Assembly (NCBI GenBank): GCA_944371605.1
Contig: CALVXU010000031.1
Coordinates: forward strand, 35,189 to 99,188
Reading direction: 5' to 3'
Source of the DNA: an uncultured Bacilli bacterium
GTDB lineage: Bacteria; Bacillota_I; Bacilli_A; RFN20; CAG-288
Length of the DNA: 64,000 nucleotides
Made by a program: the position numbers and the translations under genes. The notes under the pieces were generated by a model that was not told the origin of the DNA, made no database searches, and saw only the letters and a program-made list of their open reading frames with translations. How positions within the stretch are numbered: position 1 is the stretch's first letter; every line of letters begins with the position of its first letter. Of this stretch, positions 53,645 through 61,840 are shown in pieces.

Positions 53645-54086
53645 ATGAGCAAAAAATTTTATTTGATTGAATATGATAATCTCATGAAAGAGTGGGATTG
53701 GAAAACTAATAATCCGTTAGGACTAGACCCTAAGACCATTTTTGTTCCAAGCAAATTAAGGCTCATTGGATATGCTCTAAATGTGGATATCATTTTGCGT
53801 CTAATTTTATACTAGAATTATTGAGCATGGCAGTTGTCCAAAATGTGGAGTTAATGAAAAGCTAAGAAAAAGAAGAGAAACTTTGGTCATGAAAAGAGAA
53901 TCTATAGCGGAGACGGATTTAATCAAAGAATGGTGCTTTGAAGAGAATGATGCGCGTGGATTGAATCCTAAACAACTAACATTAGGTGGCAGTAAAAGAG
54001 ACTATTATGATCAAGATATTTTGATTTATGATATCCTAAATATCATCTCTAATCGCTTGAAAATCGATGAGAAAAATACTAGTTAA
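53645..54086 (+). pseudogene. Zinc-ribbon (DUF4379-like) protein, broken by two frameshifts
   Basis: Three consecutive pieces of one protein lie in three frames. From ATG 53645: YDNLMKEWDWKTNNPLGLDPKTIFVPSK; from about 53764: HWICSKCGYHFASNFI; from about 53817: IIEHGSCPKCGVNEKLRKRR and on to a stop at 54086 with a second unit DLIKEWCFEENDARGLNP. EW-x-N-GL-P followed by W-C-x2-C-GH and C-x2-C is the pattern of DUF4379 zinc-ribbon repeats. The second unit lacks its W-C part. Two indels within 60 bp leave no product; an assembly error is the alternative. Confidence 0.75.
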
Positions 54087-54120
54087 TCATCTATTTGCCT
54101 ATAATCAAAAACAATGAATC

Positions 54121-54780
54121 TTATTTGCTGAGTTGTTCGGTTTTTAGAGCATCTTTTTCAAAAGTGGCTAATCCGCTATCAGTCAAATGATGTTGCTTTA
54201 GTTTTAATAAAATCTTATATGGAACAGTGGCGATATCTGCGCCTAAAAGAGCCGAAGTCTTCACATGTTGTGGATTCCTGATTGAAGCGCAAATGATTTT
54301 AGTTTTGTATTGATAATTGCGTTTGATAGTTACAATTTCTTGTATTAATTGAAAACTGTTTTCACCGATATCGTCTAATCTTCCTAAAAAAGGAGATACA
54401 TATGTAGCGCCTGATTCCATAGCTAATAAAGCTTGATTAGCTGAAAAGCACAAAGTGAGGTTAGTCGGAATATGCTCTTTAGATAATTGATGACATACTT
54501 TTAGCCCTGCTTCATTAATAGGAAGCTTGATGACTATATTTTTCTTATTGGTTTCATAGAGCTTATGAGCTTGCTTAAGCATTAAGTCGACATTGTCATC
54601 ACATGTAACTTCAGCAGATATAGGTCCATCTATAAGATCTACAATTCTGTTGATGACTTCTTCTTGAGTCAATCCTTCTTTAGCGATTAATGATGGATTA
54701 GTGGTCACACCTTTGATATAACCCCAAGAGCTAGCGTCTTCAATCTCTTTTAAGTTTGCTGTATCAATAAATAATTCCAT
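54121..54780 (-). CDS. Transaldolase / fructose-6-phosphate aldolase-like protein
   Basis: About 219 residues, the short TalC/FSA type of transaldolase: MELFIDTANLKEI, VTTNPSLIAKEG, the Schiff-base lysine region NIVIKLPINEAG, NLTLCFSANQALLAMESGATYVSPFLGRLDD and KIICASIRNPQHV. It moves a three-carbon unit between sugar phosphates; transaldolase and aldolase activity cannot be told apart here. ATG 54780 is chosen because GAGGTG precedes it. ppa lies 28 nt upstream in the same direction. Confidence 0.9.
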   Translation of the reverse strand: MELFIDTANLKEIEDASSWGYIKGVTTNPSLIAKEGLTQEEVINRIVDLIDGPISAEVTCDDNVDLMLKQAHKLYETNKKNIVIKLPINEAGLKVCHQLSKEHIPTNLTLCFSANQALLAMESGATYVSPFLGRLDDIGENSFQLIQEIVTIKRNYQYKTKIICASIRNPQHVKTSALLGADIATVPYKILLKLKQHHLTDSGLATFEKDALKTEQLSK

Positions 54781-54808
54781 TTTGAACACCTCTTTTAATA
54801 TTTAATCA

Positions 54809-55408
54809 TTACGAAATCTTTTTAGCTACTCTGATGATTCCTGTACCATCATCTTCTAATGGTTCATATCCTCTAAATTTACCATCCATATAGTCTTGAT
54901 AAGCTTGAATATCTTTTTTGATGACTTCGATAGCAGCTTCACGGCCTTCGATAGAAGTGACAGAGGTTTCTTTGCCTTCCAAAGATTTATACACTTTGAA
55001 GAAATGTCTGATTTCATCGCCGACATAATCTGGTAATTCTTTCAATTCATTAAAAGAAGAATAGAAAGGGTCAGAAGTACAAACCGCGATTATTTTCTCA
55101 TCGATATAGCCTTGATCTACCATTCTGATGATTCCTATCGGTCTAGATTCCACTAGAGTTAATGGGACTAATGATTCTTGACAAAGAACTAAGACATCAA
55201 GAGGGTCATTGTCTTCAGCATAAGTTAAAGGGATAAATCCATAATTTGCCGGATAATAAGTTGCTGTATATAAAACTCGGTCGAGTTTGATCAAACCAGT
55301 CGATTTATCTAATTCGTATTTGCAATGGCTGCCTTTAGGTATTTCGACAACCGAAGTGAATTTCTCACAGGTGATTCTTTTATGATCTATATCATGCCAA
55401 ATATTCAT
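54809..55408 (-). CDS. ppa: Inorganic pyrophosphatase, family I
   Basis: A 199-residue soluble pyrophosphatase. The signature [11 protein letters not shown] holds the metal-binding aspartates; [32 protein letters not shown] is the classic substrate region. Family I is the E. coli type, unlike the family II enzyme of Bacillus; Mollicutes also have this type. It hydrolyses the pyrophosphate released by tRNA charging and nucleic acid synthesis. Confidence 0.95.
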   Translation of the reverse strand: MNIWHDIDHKRITCEKFTSVVEIPKGSHCKYELDKSTGLIKLDRVLYTATYYPANYGFIPLTYAEDNDPLDVLVLCQESLVPLTLVESRPIGIIRMVDQGYIDEKIIAVCTSDPFYSSFNELKELPDYVGDEIRHFFKVYKSLEGKETSVTSIEGREAAIEVIKKDIQAYQDYMDGKFRGYEPLEDDGTGIIRVAKKIS

Positions 55409-55476
55409 ACAGCACCTCCAACTAATAATATTTTAACTAAAATGAAATATAAAGCCGTAAATAAAATGCTTACAAA

Positions 55477-56004
55477 TTATAAAAATGGTGCACTTTCACG
55501 ATTCTTGCGTTTGATAAATGGTGAGAAAAGAATGAGACCGAAGTAAGCGTTGTAACGACTTGCTACTTTATTATATCTACTGTATGGATTGTCAGCCGTT
55601 TTATTATCTAAGAAGAGATGGTTTTGAATCTCATTCAAATAATCAGCAAAAATTGTTTGGCTGGTAAGTCGTTTTTCAGTCAAATATTTTTTGAAATAAA
55701 TCAATAAGAAATCATCATTTCCTTTCGCTTTAGCGATATCGATAGGACGAGTGCTCATAATCTCATCAGTTTCATTGATAAGATCGCTGAACTGTTTAGG
55801 AAATCCATAATTTCTTTCTTTTAAAGTCGATGCTATTTTTTTGATCAAATCTAATCTTTCATTCTCATATGGGGCTATTTTAGCCATTTCATCATAAACT
55901 TTATTTTCGGCCTTTTTTGTCAAATGTGCGACTAAAATACCGCTTATGACATAGACAGCTATCAGTGAGACGACGATGATGACTACTATAATCCATTGTT
56001 CCAT
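55477..56004 (-). CDS. LemA-like membrane-anchored protein
   Basis: A 175-residue protein with one N-terminal membrane helix (IIVVIIVVSLIAVYVISGILVAHL) and a helical cytoplasmic or outer domain. NPYSRYNKVASRYNAYFGLILFSPFI near the C-terminus resembles the LemA signature (YN...YN...FP), and the preceding LTSQTIFADYLNEIQ region is compatible. The likeness is weak, so it is only LemA-like. The mRNA would begin with a 9-bp hairpin (56015-56037). Role unknown. Confidence 0.5.
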   Translation of the reverse strand: MEQWIIVVIIVVSLIAVYVISGILVAHLTKKAENKVYDEMAKIAPYENERLDLIKKIASTLKERNYGFPKQFSDLINETDEIMSTRPIDIAKAKGNDDFLLIYFKKYLTEKRLTSQTIFADYLNEIQNHLFLDNKTADNPYSRYNKVASRYNAYFGLILFSPFIKRKNRESAPFL

Positions 56005-56014
56005 ACTATTACCT

Positions 56015-56048
56015 AATACTATTATTTCAATAGTATTCTCCTATTATA
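56015..56048 (-). promoter_or_regulatory. -10 and 5'-terminal hairpin of the LemA-like gene
   Basis: Minus strand: -10 TATAAT (56048-56043), then a perfect 9-bp inverted repeat (AATACTATT/AATAGTATT, 56037-56015, 5-nt loop) starting at the expected transcription start. A weak AGG lies between it and the ATG. Confidence 0.4.
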
Positions 56049-56112
56049 TAAGTCGGCTATATTAAGCCATATTTTATTATAAGCTAAAACAAGAGTATGC
56101 TAAAATTAATAC

Positions 56113-56826
56113 GTGAATATTAAGACAAAAAATGCATTTATATTGTTGCTATCGGGAAAAGGTGAAAGATTATTTTCAGATATACATGTAAAAAAACAAT
56201 TTTTTATTTTAGATGATCAAAAGTTATATCTTTATCCTTTAAAAACCGCTTTGAATTCAGCTCTTTTTACAAAGATAGTCATCGTTGTCGATAAAGAGGA
56301 TTATCAGTGTGTAAAGAAAGAGATTTTTTCTTTGTTTCCTGACGAGAAAATATTGATAACTTGCGGTGGTTTAACGAGAAATGATTCTGTTTATAATGGA
56401 CTAAAGGCATTAGAGAATCATCAAGTTGATAAAGTCATCATTCATGATGCTGCAAGACCATTTTTATATCAAAGTATCTTAGAGGATTTGATTTTTAAAT
56501 TAGAATCGGTTGATTCTGTCTCTTGCTATATACCTATTTATGATTCACTTTTTGATGAAGAGGAAGAAAGGTATTTGAAGAGAGATCACAAAGCTCTCAT
56601 CTATACTCCACAAGGATTTATATATTCAAAAATTAAAAAGATATATTACGATGGCTTTGATATTGATAGCACAGATGATTATAGCAAAGCTTTAAAGGGC
56701 GGACTGAGCCATGATTTAGTGCAGGCAAATCCTTATTTATTCAAGGTTACAGATGCTAAAACACTAGAAATGGCTGTGTTATTTGTGAAAGCATTTAAGA
56801 AATATATTGCAAAGATTTCTTCATAA
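56113..56826 (+). CDS. ispD: 2-C-methyl-D-erythritol 4-phosphate cytidylyltransferase
   Basis: IspD, 237 residues, couples MEP to CTP in isoprenoid synthesis. CGGLTRNDSVYNGL and IHDAARPF are typical. The N-terminal CTP loop is unusual: LLSGKGERLFSDIHVKKQFF in place of AAGxGxRM...KQF. FVNKDGS-type insertion is absent; the length is normal. It begins with GTG 56113: an extended -10 (TGCTAAAAT, 56098-56106) ends 6 nt earlier, with no Shine-Dalgarno, so it is probably leaderless. Confidence 0.88.
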   Translation: MNIKTKNAFILLLSGKGERLFSDIHVKKQFFILDDQKLYLYPLKTALNSALFTKIVIVVDKEDYQCVKKEIFSLFPDEKILITCGGLTRNDSVYNGLKALENHQVDKVIIHDAARPFLYQSILEDLIFKLESVDSVSCYIPIYDSLFDEEEERYLKRDHKALIYTPQGFIYSKIKKIYYDGFDIDSTDDYSKALKGGLSHDLVQANPYLFKVTDAKTLEMAVLFVKAFKKYIAKISS

Positions 56827-56915
56827 AAGCGTTTTTATAATTTTTTTTATTTATTCTATTGTGAAAAGTATTATATTTTATTGGTTTATCTATTTTGAAA
56901 AGGAGAGTTCAAGAT

Positions 56916-58208
56916 ATGGTGAAATTTGCAACTAAAGGAGCTTTTTTTGAAAAACTAGACTTCAGCTCGATTGATGAGAAAGCTCAAAAGGTCAGTGAAA
57001 TGATCGCTAATAGAAGCGGAGAGGGAAATGCTTTTTTAGGTTGGCTAGACTTCGCATCAAATCTTCCAGAAGAAGAGATTGAAAGAATAATTAAAACTGC
57101 GAATCGTCTCAGAAATAATTATGAGGCTTTAGTCATCGTCGGCATCGGCGGTTCTTATCTTGGAACTAAAGCAGTCATTGAGGCTATGAACGGTTTATAT
57201 CCACAGGATAATTTTGAGATTTTATATTTAGGAAATACTTTGTCTTCATCGTATACGGCTCAAATTTTACAACATTTAAAAAATAAAAAATTTGCGATCA
57301 ATGTCGTTTCTAAATCTGGCACTACCACTGAGCCAGCTGTCGCTTTTCGTATTTTAAAATGTTATTTAGAAGAAAAATATGGTCATGAGTATTTAAAAGA
57401 TGCCATCGTTGCTACGACCGACAAATCTAGAGGAGCCTTGGTGAAAGAGGCGCAGACTGAAGGATATGAAACTTTTGTTATCCCTAACAATATCGGCGGA
57501 CGTTTTTCGGTTTTGACACCAGTTGGATTATTACCTATCGCCTGTGCTGGCATCGATATACGTGAATTCATCCGTGGCATCAGAGATGGCGAAGTCGCAT
57601 ATGCTGAATCAGATTATCGTAAAAATCCCGCCTATCTTTATGCGATCAATAGATACTTTCTCAATAAAGTCGGTAAGTATCCAGTCGAAATGTTTGTCAC
57701 TTATGAGCCACAGAATAAGAGCATCTTAGAATGGTTAAAACAACTTTTGGATGAGTCGGAAGGAAAAGACGGACAAGGTCTTTTATGCACCGCTGCTTCT
57801 TTTACTACTGACTTACATTCGATGGGCCAATTCATTCAGCAAGGAACCCCGTGCTTATTTGAGACGATTTTACATGTTGATAAGCCAGTTTTAGATATAA
57901 CTGTTCCTTATGATAAAGACAATTTAGATAATCTCAATTATCTTTCAGGGAGAAAATTATCAGAAATCAATCAGAAAGCTTATATAGCCACATTGGAGGC
58001 GCACACTTCTTCTCATACGCCTGCGACGATTGTTTCAATCGATGAGATGACACCATATAACATCGGAAATCTGATGTATTTCTTCTTCAAAGCTACTGCC
58101 TTCTCGGCCTATATGTTAGAAGTGAATCCTTTCAATCAACCAGGCGTCGAAGTGTATAAGACAAATATGTTTAAACTTTTGGGTAAACCTGGTTACGAAA
58201 ATAAGTAA
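56916..58208 (+). CDS. pgi: Glucose-6-phosphate isomerase
   Basis: PGI, 430 residues, the second step of glycolysis. Signature segments: VGIGGSYLGTKA, VVSKSGTTTEPAVAFR, SMGQFIQQGTP and NPFNQPGVEVYK. It is the shorter Gram-positive type. The ATG at 56916 is chosen since AAGGAGAG lies 9 nt upstream, in place of a TTG seven codons earlier. A long imperfect hairpin follows the stop. Confidence 0.97.
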   Translation: MVKFATKGAFFEKLDFSSIDEKAQKVSEMIANRSGEGNAFLGWLDFASNLPEEEIERIIKTANRLRNNYEALVIVGIGGSYLGTKAVIEAMNGLYPQDNFEILYLGNTLSSSYTAQILQHLKNKKFAINVVSKSGTTTEPAVAFRILKCYLEEKYGHEYLKDAIVATTDKSRGALVKEAQTEGYETFVIPNNIGGRFSVLTPVGLLPIACAGIDIREFIRGIRDGEVAYAESDYRKNPAYLYAINRYFLNKVGKYPVEMFVTYEPQNKSILEWLKQLLDESEGKDGQGLLCTAASFTTDLHSMGQFIQQGTPCLFETILHVDKPVLDITVPYDKDNLDNLNYLSGRKLSEINQKAYIATLEAHTSSHTPATIVSIDEMTPYNIGNLMYFFFKATAFSAYMLEVNPFNQPGVEVYKTNMFKLLGKPGYENK

Positions 58209-58220
58209 AAGTTGTAAAAT

Positions 58221-58271
58221 AGTGGTGTGCTAAAAAACTTCTTAATTAATTCTTGCAACTAGCATACCACT
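58221..58271 (+). promoter_or_regulatory. Inverted repeat between pgi and the tRNA cluster
   Basis: AGTGGTGTGCTA (58221-58232) can pair with TAGCATACCACT (58260-58271) over 12 bp with one G-T pair and a 27-nt loop. It covers the -35 of the tRNA promoter. It could be the pgi terminator (T content after it is low) or an operator. Confidence 0.4.
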
Positions 58272-58281
58272 TTGATAGAAT
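58253..58281 (+). promoter_or_regulatory. Promoter of the tRNA cluster
   Basis: -35 TTGCAA (58253-58258), 17-bp spacer, -10 TAGAAT (58276-58281), 22 nt before tRNA-Val. Confidence 0.75.
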
Positions 58282-58303
58282 AACAAAGCGCCGATTTTTT
58301 GTC

Positions 58304-58376
58304 GGATGCTTAGCTCAGCTGGAAGAGCATCGCCTTTACACGGCGGAGGTCAGGAGTTCGAACCTCTTAGCATCCA
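58304..58376 (+). tRNA. tRNA-Val (UAC)
   Basis: 73 nt cloverleaf: acceptor GGATGCT/AGCATCC, anticodon stem TCGCC/GGCGG around TTTACAC (anticodon TAC), T loop TTCGAAC. CCA is not encoded. First of five tRNAs. Confidence 0.95.
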
Positions 58377-58393
58377 TTGTTTAAAGGTTAAAT

Positions 58394-58474
58394 GGGCGAG
58401 TAGCGAAGCGGCCAAACGCGGCAGACTGTAAATCTGTTCCTTCGGGTTCGGTGGTTCGAATCCACCCCCGCCCA
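58394..58474 (+). tRNA. tRNA-Tyr (GUA)
   Basis: 81 nt, class II with a long variable arm; anticodon loop CTGTAAA (GTA), T loop TTCGAAT. The acceptor GGGCGAG/CCCGCCC has one A-C mismatch at the sixth pair. No encoded CCA. Confidence 0.93.
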
Positions 58475-58504
58475 TACTTAATATACTTTCTAGCTAAACT
58501 ACAT

Positions 58505-58576
58505 TGGGGTGTAGCCAAGTGGTAAGGCAGCAGACTTTGACTCTGTTATGCGGTGGTTCGAATCCACCTACCCCAG
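58505..58576 (+). tRNA. tRNA-Gln (UUG)
   Basis: 72 nt: begins TGGGGTG with U1-A72, anticodon loop CTTTGAC (TTG), T loop TTCGAAT, discriminator G, as usual for Gln. No encoded CCA. Confidence 0.95.
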
Positions 58577-58596
58577 CATACGTTTCTCTCTTACTT

Positions 58597-58669
58597 GTCT
58601 CGTTAGCTCAGCTGGCAGAGCACTTGACTTTTAATCAAGGGGCCGCGGGTTCAAATCCCGCACGAGACA
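58597..58669 (+). tRNA. tRNA-Lys (UUU)
   Basis: 73 nt: acceptor GTCTCGT/ACGAGAC, anticodon loop CTTTTAA (TTT), T loop TTCAAAT, discriminator A. No encoded CCA. Confidence 0.95.
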
Positions 58670-58682
58670 CGTTCGTTTATTT

Positions 58683-58767
58683 GCCCGGGTGGCGAAATCG
58701 GTAGACGCACAGGATTTAAAATCCTGCGGACTAATAATCCATGCCGGTTCGATTCCGGCCCCGGGCA
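58683..58767 (+). tRNA. tRNA-Leu (UAA)
   Basis: 85 nt class II tRNA: acceptor GCCCGGG/CCCGGGC, anticodon loop TTTAAAA (TAA), variable arm and T loop TTCGATT. Last of the cluster. No encoded CCA. Confidence 0.95.
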
Positions 58768-58786
58768 CTCTTGAATGATATTTATG

Positions 58787-58816
58787 ACTGATACTACGAA
58801 AGTATCAGTTTTTTTG
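58787..58816 (+). terminator. Terminator of the tRNA cluster
   Basis: 9-bp stem (ACTGATACT 58787-58795 with AGTATCAGT 58801-58809), 5-nt loop, then six T. Confidence 0.9.
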
Positions 58817-58836
58817 TTACATTATAACTTTTTCAA

Positions 58837-59259
58837 TCAGTCGCCTAATCTTTTCTTGAGAAAAATTTCAGTTGGTTGATCAAATGGTGTGTTTTCAAAG
58901 AACAAAGCCCCACAATCTTTATAGCCTAAACGGCGATATAAAAATTGTGCTTTTTCATTTGCTTGTGTCGATAGAAGAATCATCTTATAACCTTGTTTTT
59001 CGACTATCTCTTCGTAAGCTTTTAAGGCTCCTGTCCCATATCCTCTGCCTCTTTTTTCTTCATCGATTATCAAATGCTGAACGAATGGTAATTTTTCCCA
59101 AAGCAGAGTGGTTAATAATAGACCACAGTCATTTGAATCTTCATCTAAAATAATATAATTCCTAGATTGTTTTATATCTTCGATAAATATCTCATCAGTC
59201 ATCCTAGGCAATAGTCTTTTGACAAAGTTAAAATCTTCTTTTTTTAGTAGTCGTAGCAT
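58837..59259 (-). CDS. GNAT-family N-acetyltransferase
   Basis: About 140 residues. The acetyl-CoA loop is EEKRGRGYGTGALKAYEEI (R/Q-x-x-G-x-G/A) with a preceding LPFVQHLIIDEE strand, and the C-terminal EKAQFLYRRLGYKDCG is the usual motif B. Substrate unknown. Start at 59259: GGGAGG stands 6 nt before this ATG but directly against the next one upstream. A single gene between the tRNA terminator and a divergent thioesterase. Confidence 0.85.
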   Translation of the reverse strand: MLRLLKKEDFNFVKRLLPRMTDEIFIEDIKQSRNYIILDEDSNDCGLLLTTLLWEKLPFVQHLIIDEEKRGRGYGTGALKAYEEIVEKQGYKMILLSTQANEKAQFLYRRLGYKDCGALFFENTPFDQPTEIFLKKRLGD

Positions 59260-59430
59260 TTTCATCCTCCCTCTTAGAATATTTTTTATATCATATTTAT
59301 TCATAATAAAAAATAGTGAATGATCAACAATTTTGTTGATAGTTTTCTGTTATTAATTCTCTTATTCTTTTGATTTAGTATGATAGAATTATTGTTGTTT
59401 TAAATAAGTTCTATATCGAGGTGAAAAGAT

Positions 59431-59856
59431 ATGAGCATCATTTATAGACGGGCGATCAACTATTATGAAACCGATAAAATGGGAATCGTTCATCATGCTA
59501 ATTACTTACATTATTTAGAAGAATCACGAATCAACTTTTTGGATAGCAATTCGTTATCTTATGCTTTATTAGAATCTAAAGGTATTTATTCGCCGACTTC
59601 TAAAATTTCGATTTCTTATAAAAAGCCAGTCACATATGGTGATGTTATAGAAGTTAAAACATATTTAGCTGAAGTATCGCCTGTTCGTTTTGTTTTCAAC
59701 TATGTGATTAAAAATCAAAAAACAGGTGAATTAGTTGCAGAAGCTAGTAGCGAACATTGTTTTGCTGATAAAGATGGTAGACTTCTCATTTTGAAAAGAA
59801 TAGATAAAGACTTAGCTGATAAATTGGATACATTAGTTGAAAAGAAAGGTGAATAA
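59431..59856 (+). CDS. Acyl-CoA thioesterase, YbgC/4HBT hot-dog family
   Basis: A 141-residue hot-dog thioesterase. RAINYYETDKMGIVHHANYLHYLEESRINFL is the catalytic segment (the Asp of TDKMGIVHHANY is the usual active residue). Substrates in the family are short- or aromatic-acyl CoA or ACP. GAGGTG precedes the ATG. It abuts the CAT-like gene with no gap. Confidence 0.88.
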   Translation: MSIIYRRAINYYETDKMGIVHHANYLHYLEESRINFLDSNSLSYALLESKGIYSPTSKISISYKKPVTYGDVIEVKTYLAEVSPVRFVFNYVIKNQKTGELVAEASSEHCFADKDGRLLILKRIDKDLADKLDTLVEKKGE

Positions 59857-60519
59857 ATGAAAGAGATAGATTTAAAAAACTATGCTAAGCGCAATCAATA
59901 TGAATGGTTTCATACGTTTCCAGATCCGACTTATGGGTTTGATGTCGATATCGATGTGACTGAAGTTGTTAAAATCACTAAAGCTAGAAAAGAATCATTT
60001 TTCCCTGCTTTTTTATATTTATTAACTCTTGGAGTTAACCAGATAAAAGAGATGCGGCTAAGAGAAGTTGATGGGCATGTATATCTATATGATGTGATTC
60101 ACCCCACTTTTACAGTTATGAATGATGAGGGTATTTATCAAAATGCTGGTGTGAAAATGACCTCGGACTATAGTTCTTTTTATAAGGCTGTCAGAGAAAA
60201 AATTGATCAGATCAAACATTTGAAAGCATCAGCAGAGTTGGATAGAGATCCCTTGTGTCATGCGGCCGATGTGATTTTTGCAACTTGTATCCCAATCTTA
60301 TCTATCAAAGGCATGAGGCATCCTACTCCAGCATATAATTATGATTCGATGTCAGTGCCACGAATTTTGTGGGATAAATATCATCAAGATAAAGATGGAA
60401 CTTATCATCTTACACTTAATATCACAGTATCGCATACTTTAGTAGACGGCTTCCCTTTAGCCAATTGTTTTAATGCGATAAAAACTTTATGTTTGAATGC
60501 AAATCAATATATAATATGA
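59857..60519 (+). CDS. Chloramphenicol acetyltransferase-like protein
   Basis: A 220-residue member of the CAT family, the usual length. The catalytic His motif is VSHTLVDGFPLANCF near residues 195-209 (HxxxDG), and YEWFHTFPDPTYGFDVDIDVT and FFPAFLYLLTLGVNQI match CAT strands. Some CAT-like proteins acetylate other small molecules, so drug resistance is not shown: the family's first His of HHAxxDGFH is replaced by Ser here. It follows the thioesterase with a gap of zero and precedes degV by 27 nt. Confidence 0.82.
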   Translation: MKEIDLKNYAKRNQYEWFHTFPDPTYGFDVDIDVTEVVKITKARKESFFPAFLYLLTLGVNQIKEMRLREVDGHVYLYDVIHPTFTVMNDEGIYQNAGVKMTSDYSSFYKAVREKIDQIKHLKASAELDRDPLCHAADVIFATCIPILSIKGMRHPTPAYNYDSMSVPRILWDKYHQDKDGTYHLTLNITVSHTLVDGFPLANCFNAIKTLCLNANQYII

Positions 60520-60546
60520 TGTGTATATTATGGAGGAACTATACAA

Positions 60547-61440
60547 ATGTCTACAAATTATGTTTTAAGTTGTGAATCGACTACTGATTTGACAAAACAA
60601 TATTTTGAAAAGCGTGATATTAAAGTTATTTGTTTTCACTATTCATTAGATAATGTCGAATATATCGATGATTTTGGTGAAACCATCTCTTATCATGACT
60701 TCTATCAAGCTATGGCCGAAGGAAAGATGACCAAGACTTCTCAGATTTCTGTTGGAGAATTTCTCGAGTATTTCACACCGATATTGGAAAGTGGAAAAGA
60801 CATCTTGCATCTCACTCTATCATCTGGGATTTCTGGAGTTTATAATTCCGCCTGTACTGCTGCTGAATTATTGAAAGAAAAATATCCAGAAAGAAAAATT
60901 TATATCGTTGATTCTTTAGCAGCTTCTTCTGGATTTGGTTTACTTGTAGATAAATTAGCAGATGTGAGAGACGGCGGTGCTACTCTTGATGAATTACACG
61001 AATATGCTGAACAACATAAATTAGAATTGCAGCATTGGTTTTTCTCTACTGATTTAAAATATTATGTCCGTGGTGGTCGTATTTCTAAGACCTCTGGTTT
61101 TATCGGCGGTATTTTAAATATTTGCCCAGTGTTACATGTTGATGAAAATGGTAAATTGATCCCGATTGAAAAGAAAATAGGCCCTAAAAAAGCTGAAAAA
61201 TCGTTAGTCGAAAAAATGAAATTATATGCTGCTGATGGTTTAGATTATTGTGATAAGGTCTATATCTCTTGTTCTGATTGCTACGATTATGCTGAAGCGG
61301 TTGCTAAGATGGTTGAAGAAGCTTTTCCTAAGATGAACGGCAAGGTGGAAATCTTCTCTATCGGCACTACTATCGGAGCTCATACTGGGCCCGGCACTGT
61401 CGCTTTGTTCTTCTGGGGCAAAAAGAGAGCTGCTGAATAA
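60547..61440 (+). CDS. DegV-family fatty-acid-binding protein (FakB-like)
   Basis: A 297-residue DegV protein. CESTTDLT near the N-terminus, LTLSSGISGVYNSAC and YYVRGGRISKTSGFIGGILNICPVLH are the fatty-acid pocket and lid motifs. DegV/FakB proteins present exogenous or recycled fatty acids to the FakA kinase, which is not in this window. GGAGGAAC precedes the ATG, and a terminator follows. Operon with the thioesterase and CAT-like genes suggests acyl-chain handling. Confidence 0.92.
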   Translation: MSTNYVLSCESTTDLTKQYFEKRDIKVICFHYSLDNVEYIDDFGETISYHDFYQAMAEGKMTKTSQISVGEFLEYFTPILESGKDILHLTLSSGISGVYNSACTAAELLKEKYPERKIYIVDSLAASSGFGLLVDKLADVRDGGATLDELHEYAEQHKLELQHWFFSTDLKYYVRGGRISKTSGFIGGILNICPVLHVDENGKLIPIEKKIGPKKAEKSLVEKMKLYAADGLDYCDKVYISCSDCYDYAEAVAKMVEEAFPKMNGKVEIFSIGTTIGAHTGPGTVALFFWGKKRAAE

Positions 61441-61451
61441 ATAACAAAAAT

Positions 61452-61483
61452 AACTGGTCTTCGATAAGACCAGTTTTTGTTTT
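61452..61483 (+). terminator. Terminator of the thioesterase-CAT-degV operon
   Basis: 10-bp stem (AACTGGTCTT 61452-61461 with AAGACCAGTT 61466-61475), 4-nt loop, then TTTGTTTT, 11 nt after the degV stop. Confidence 0.92.
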
Positions 61484-61485
61484 AT

Positions 61486-61840
61486 ACCAAATTGACCACA
61501 AAAAAACATTTCGAATATACAAATAAGAAATTTCAACTATGTTACATCAATTATAGCTGTGTAAGTATTTTAATCAATTTATTATGACATTGAACAATGA
61601 ATAAAGATGGATATTATAAATGAATATTTGATTTCGAAGATTTGCTCAAAGTGAAAGAGATTTGATGTTGAAAAGAAAAATATGATATTTGATTATTTTC
61701 TTGATCAAAAGAACGGATGATTGTTTTAAATTTAAATTATTTTTAGATTATAATATTTTAAAAAGTAATATTTGATTTATAGTGTATTCTTTTCTATATT
61801 TTCTATAAGCCTAAAACAATCATAATATGAGGTGCTAAAC
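61486..61840. other. Intergenic region, no gene seen
   Basis: About 355 bp of AT-rich sequence. A TATAAT occurs near 61748, but no -35 at the proper distance was found. No RNA gene or repeat was noticed apart from the TTTAAATTTAAA-type low complexity. Confidence 0.5.

Noticed and set aside
58504..58704. A 66-codon ORF across the tRNA genes
   Set aside because: It reads through tRNA-Gln, tRNA-Lys and part of tRNA-Leu and has no ribosome-binding site.
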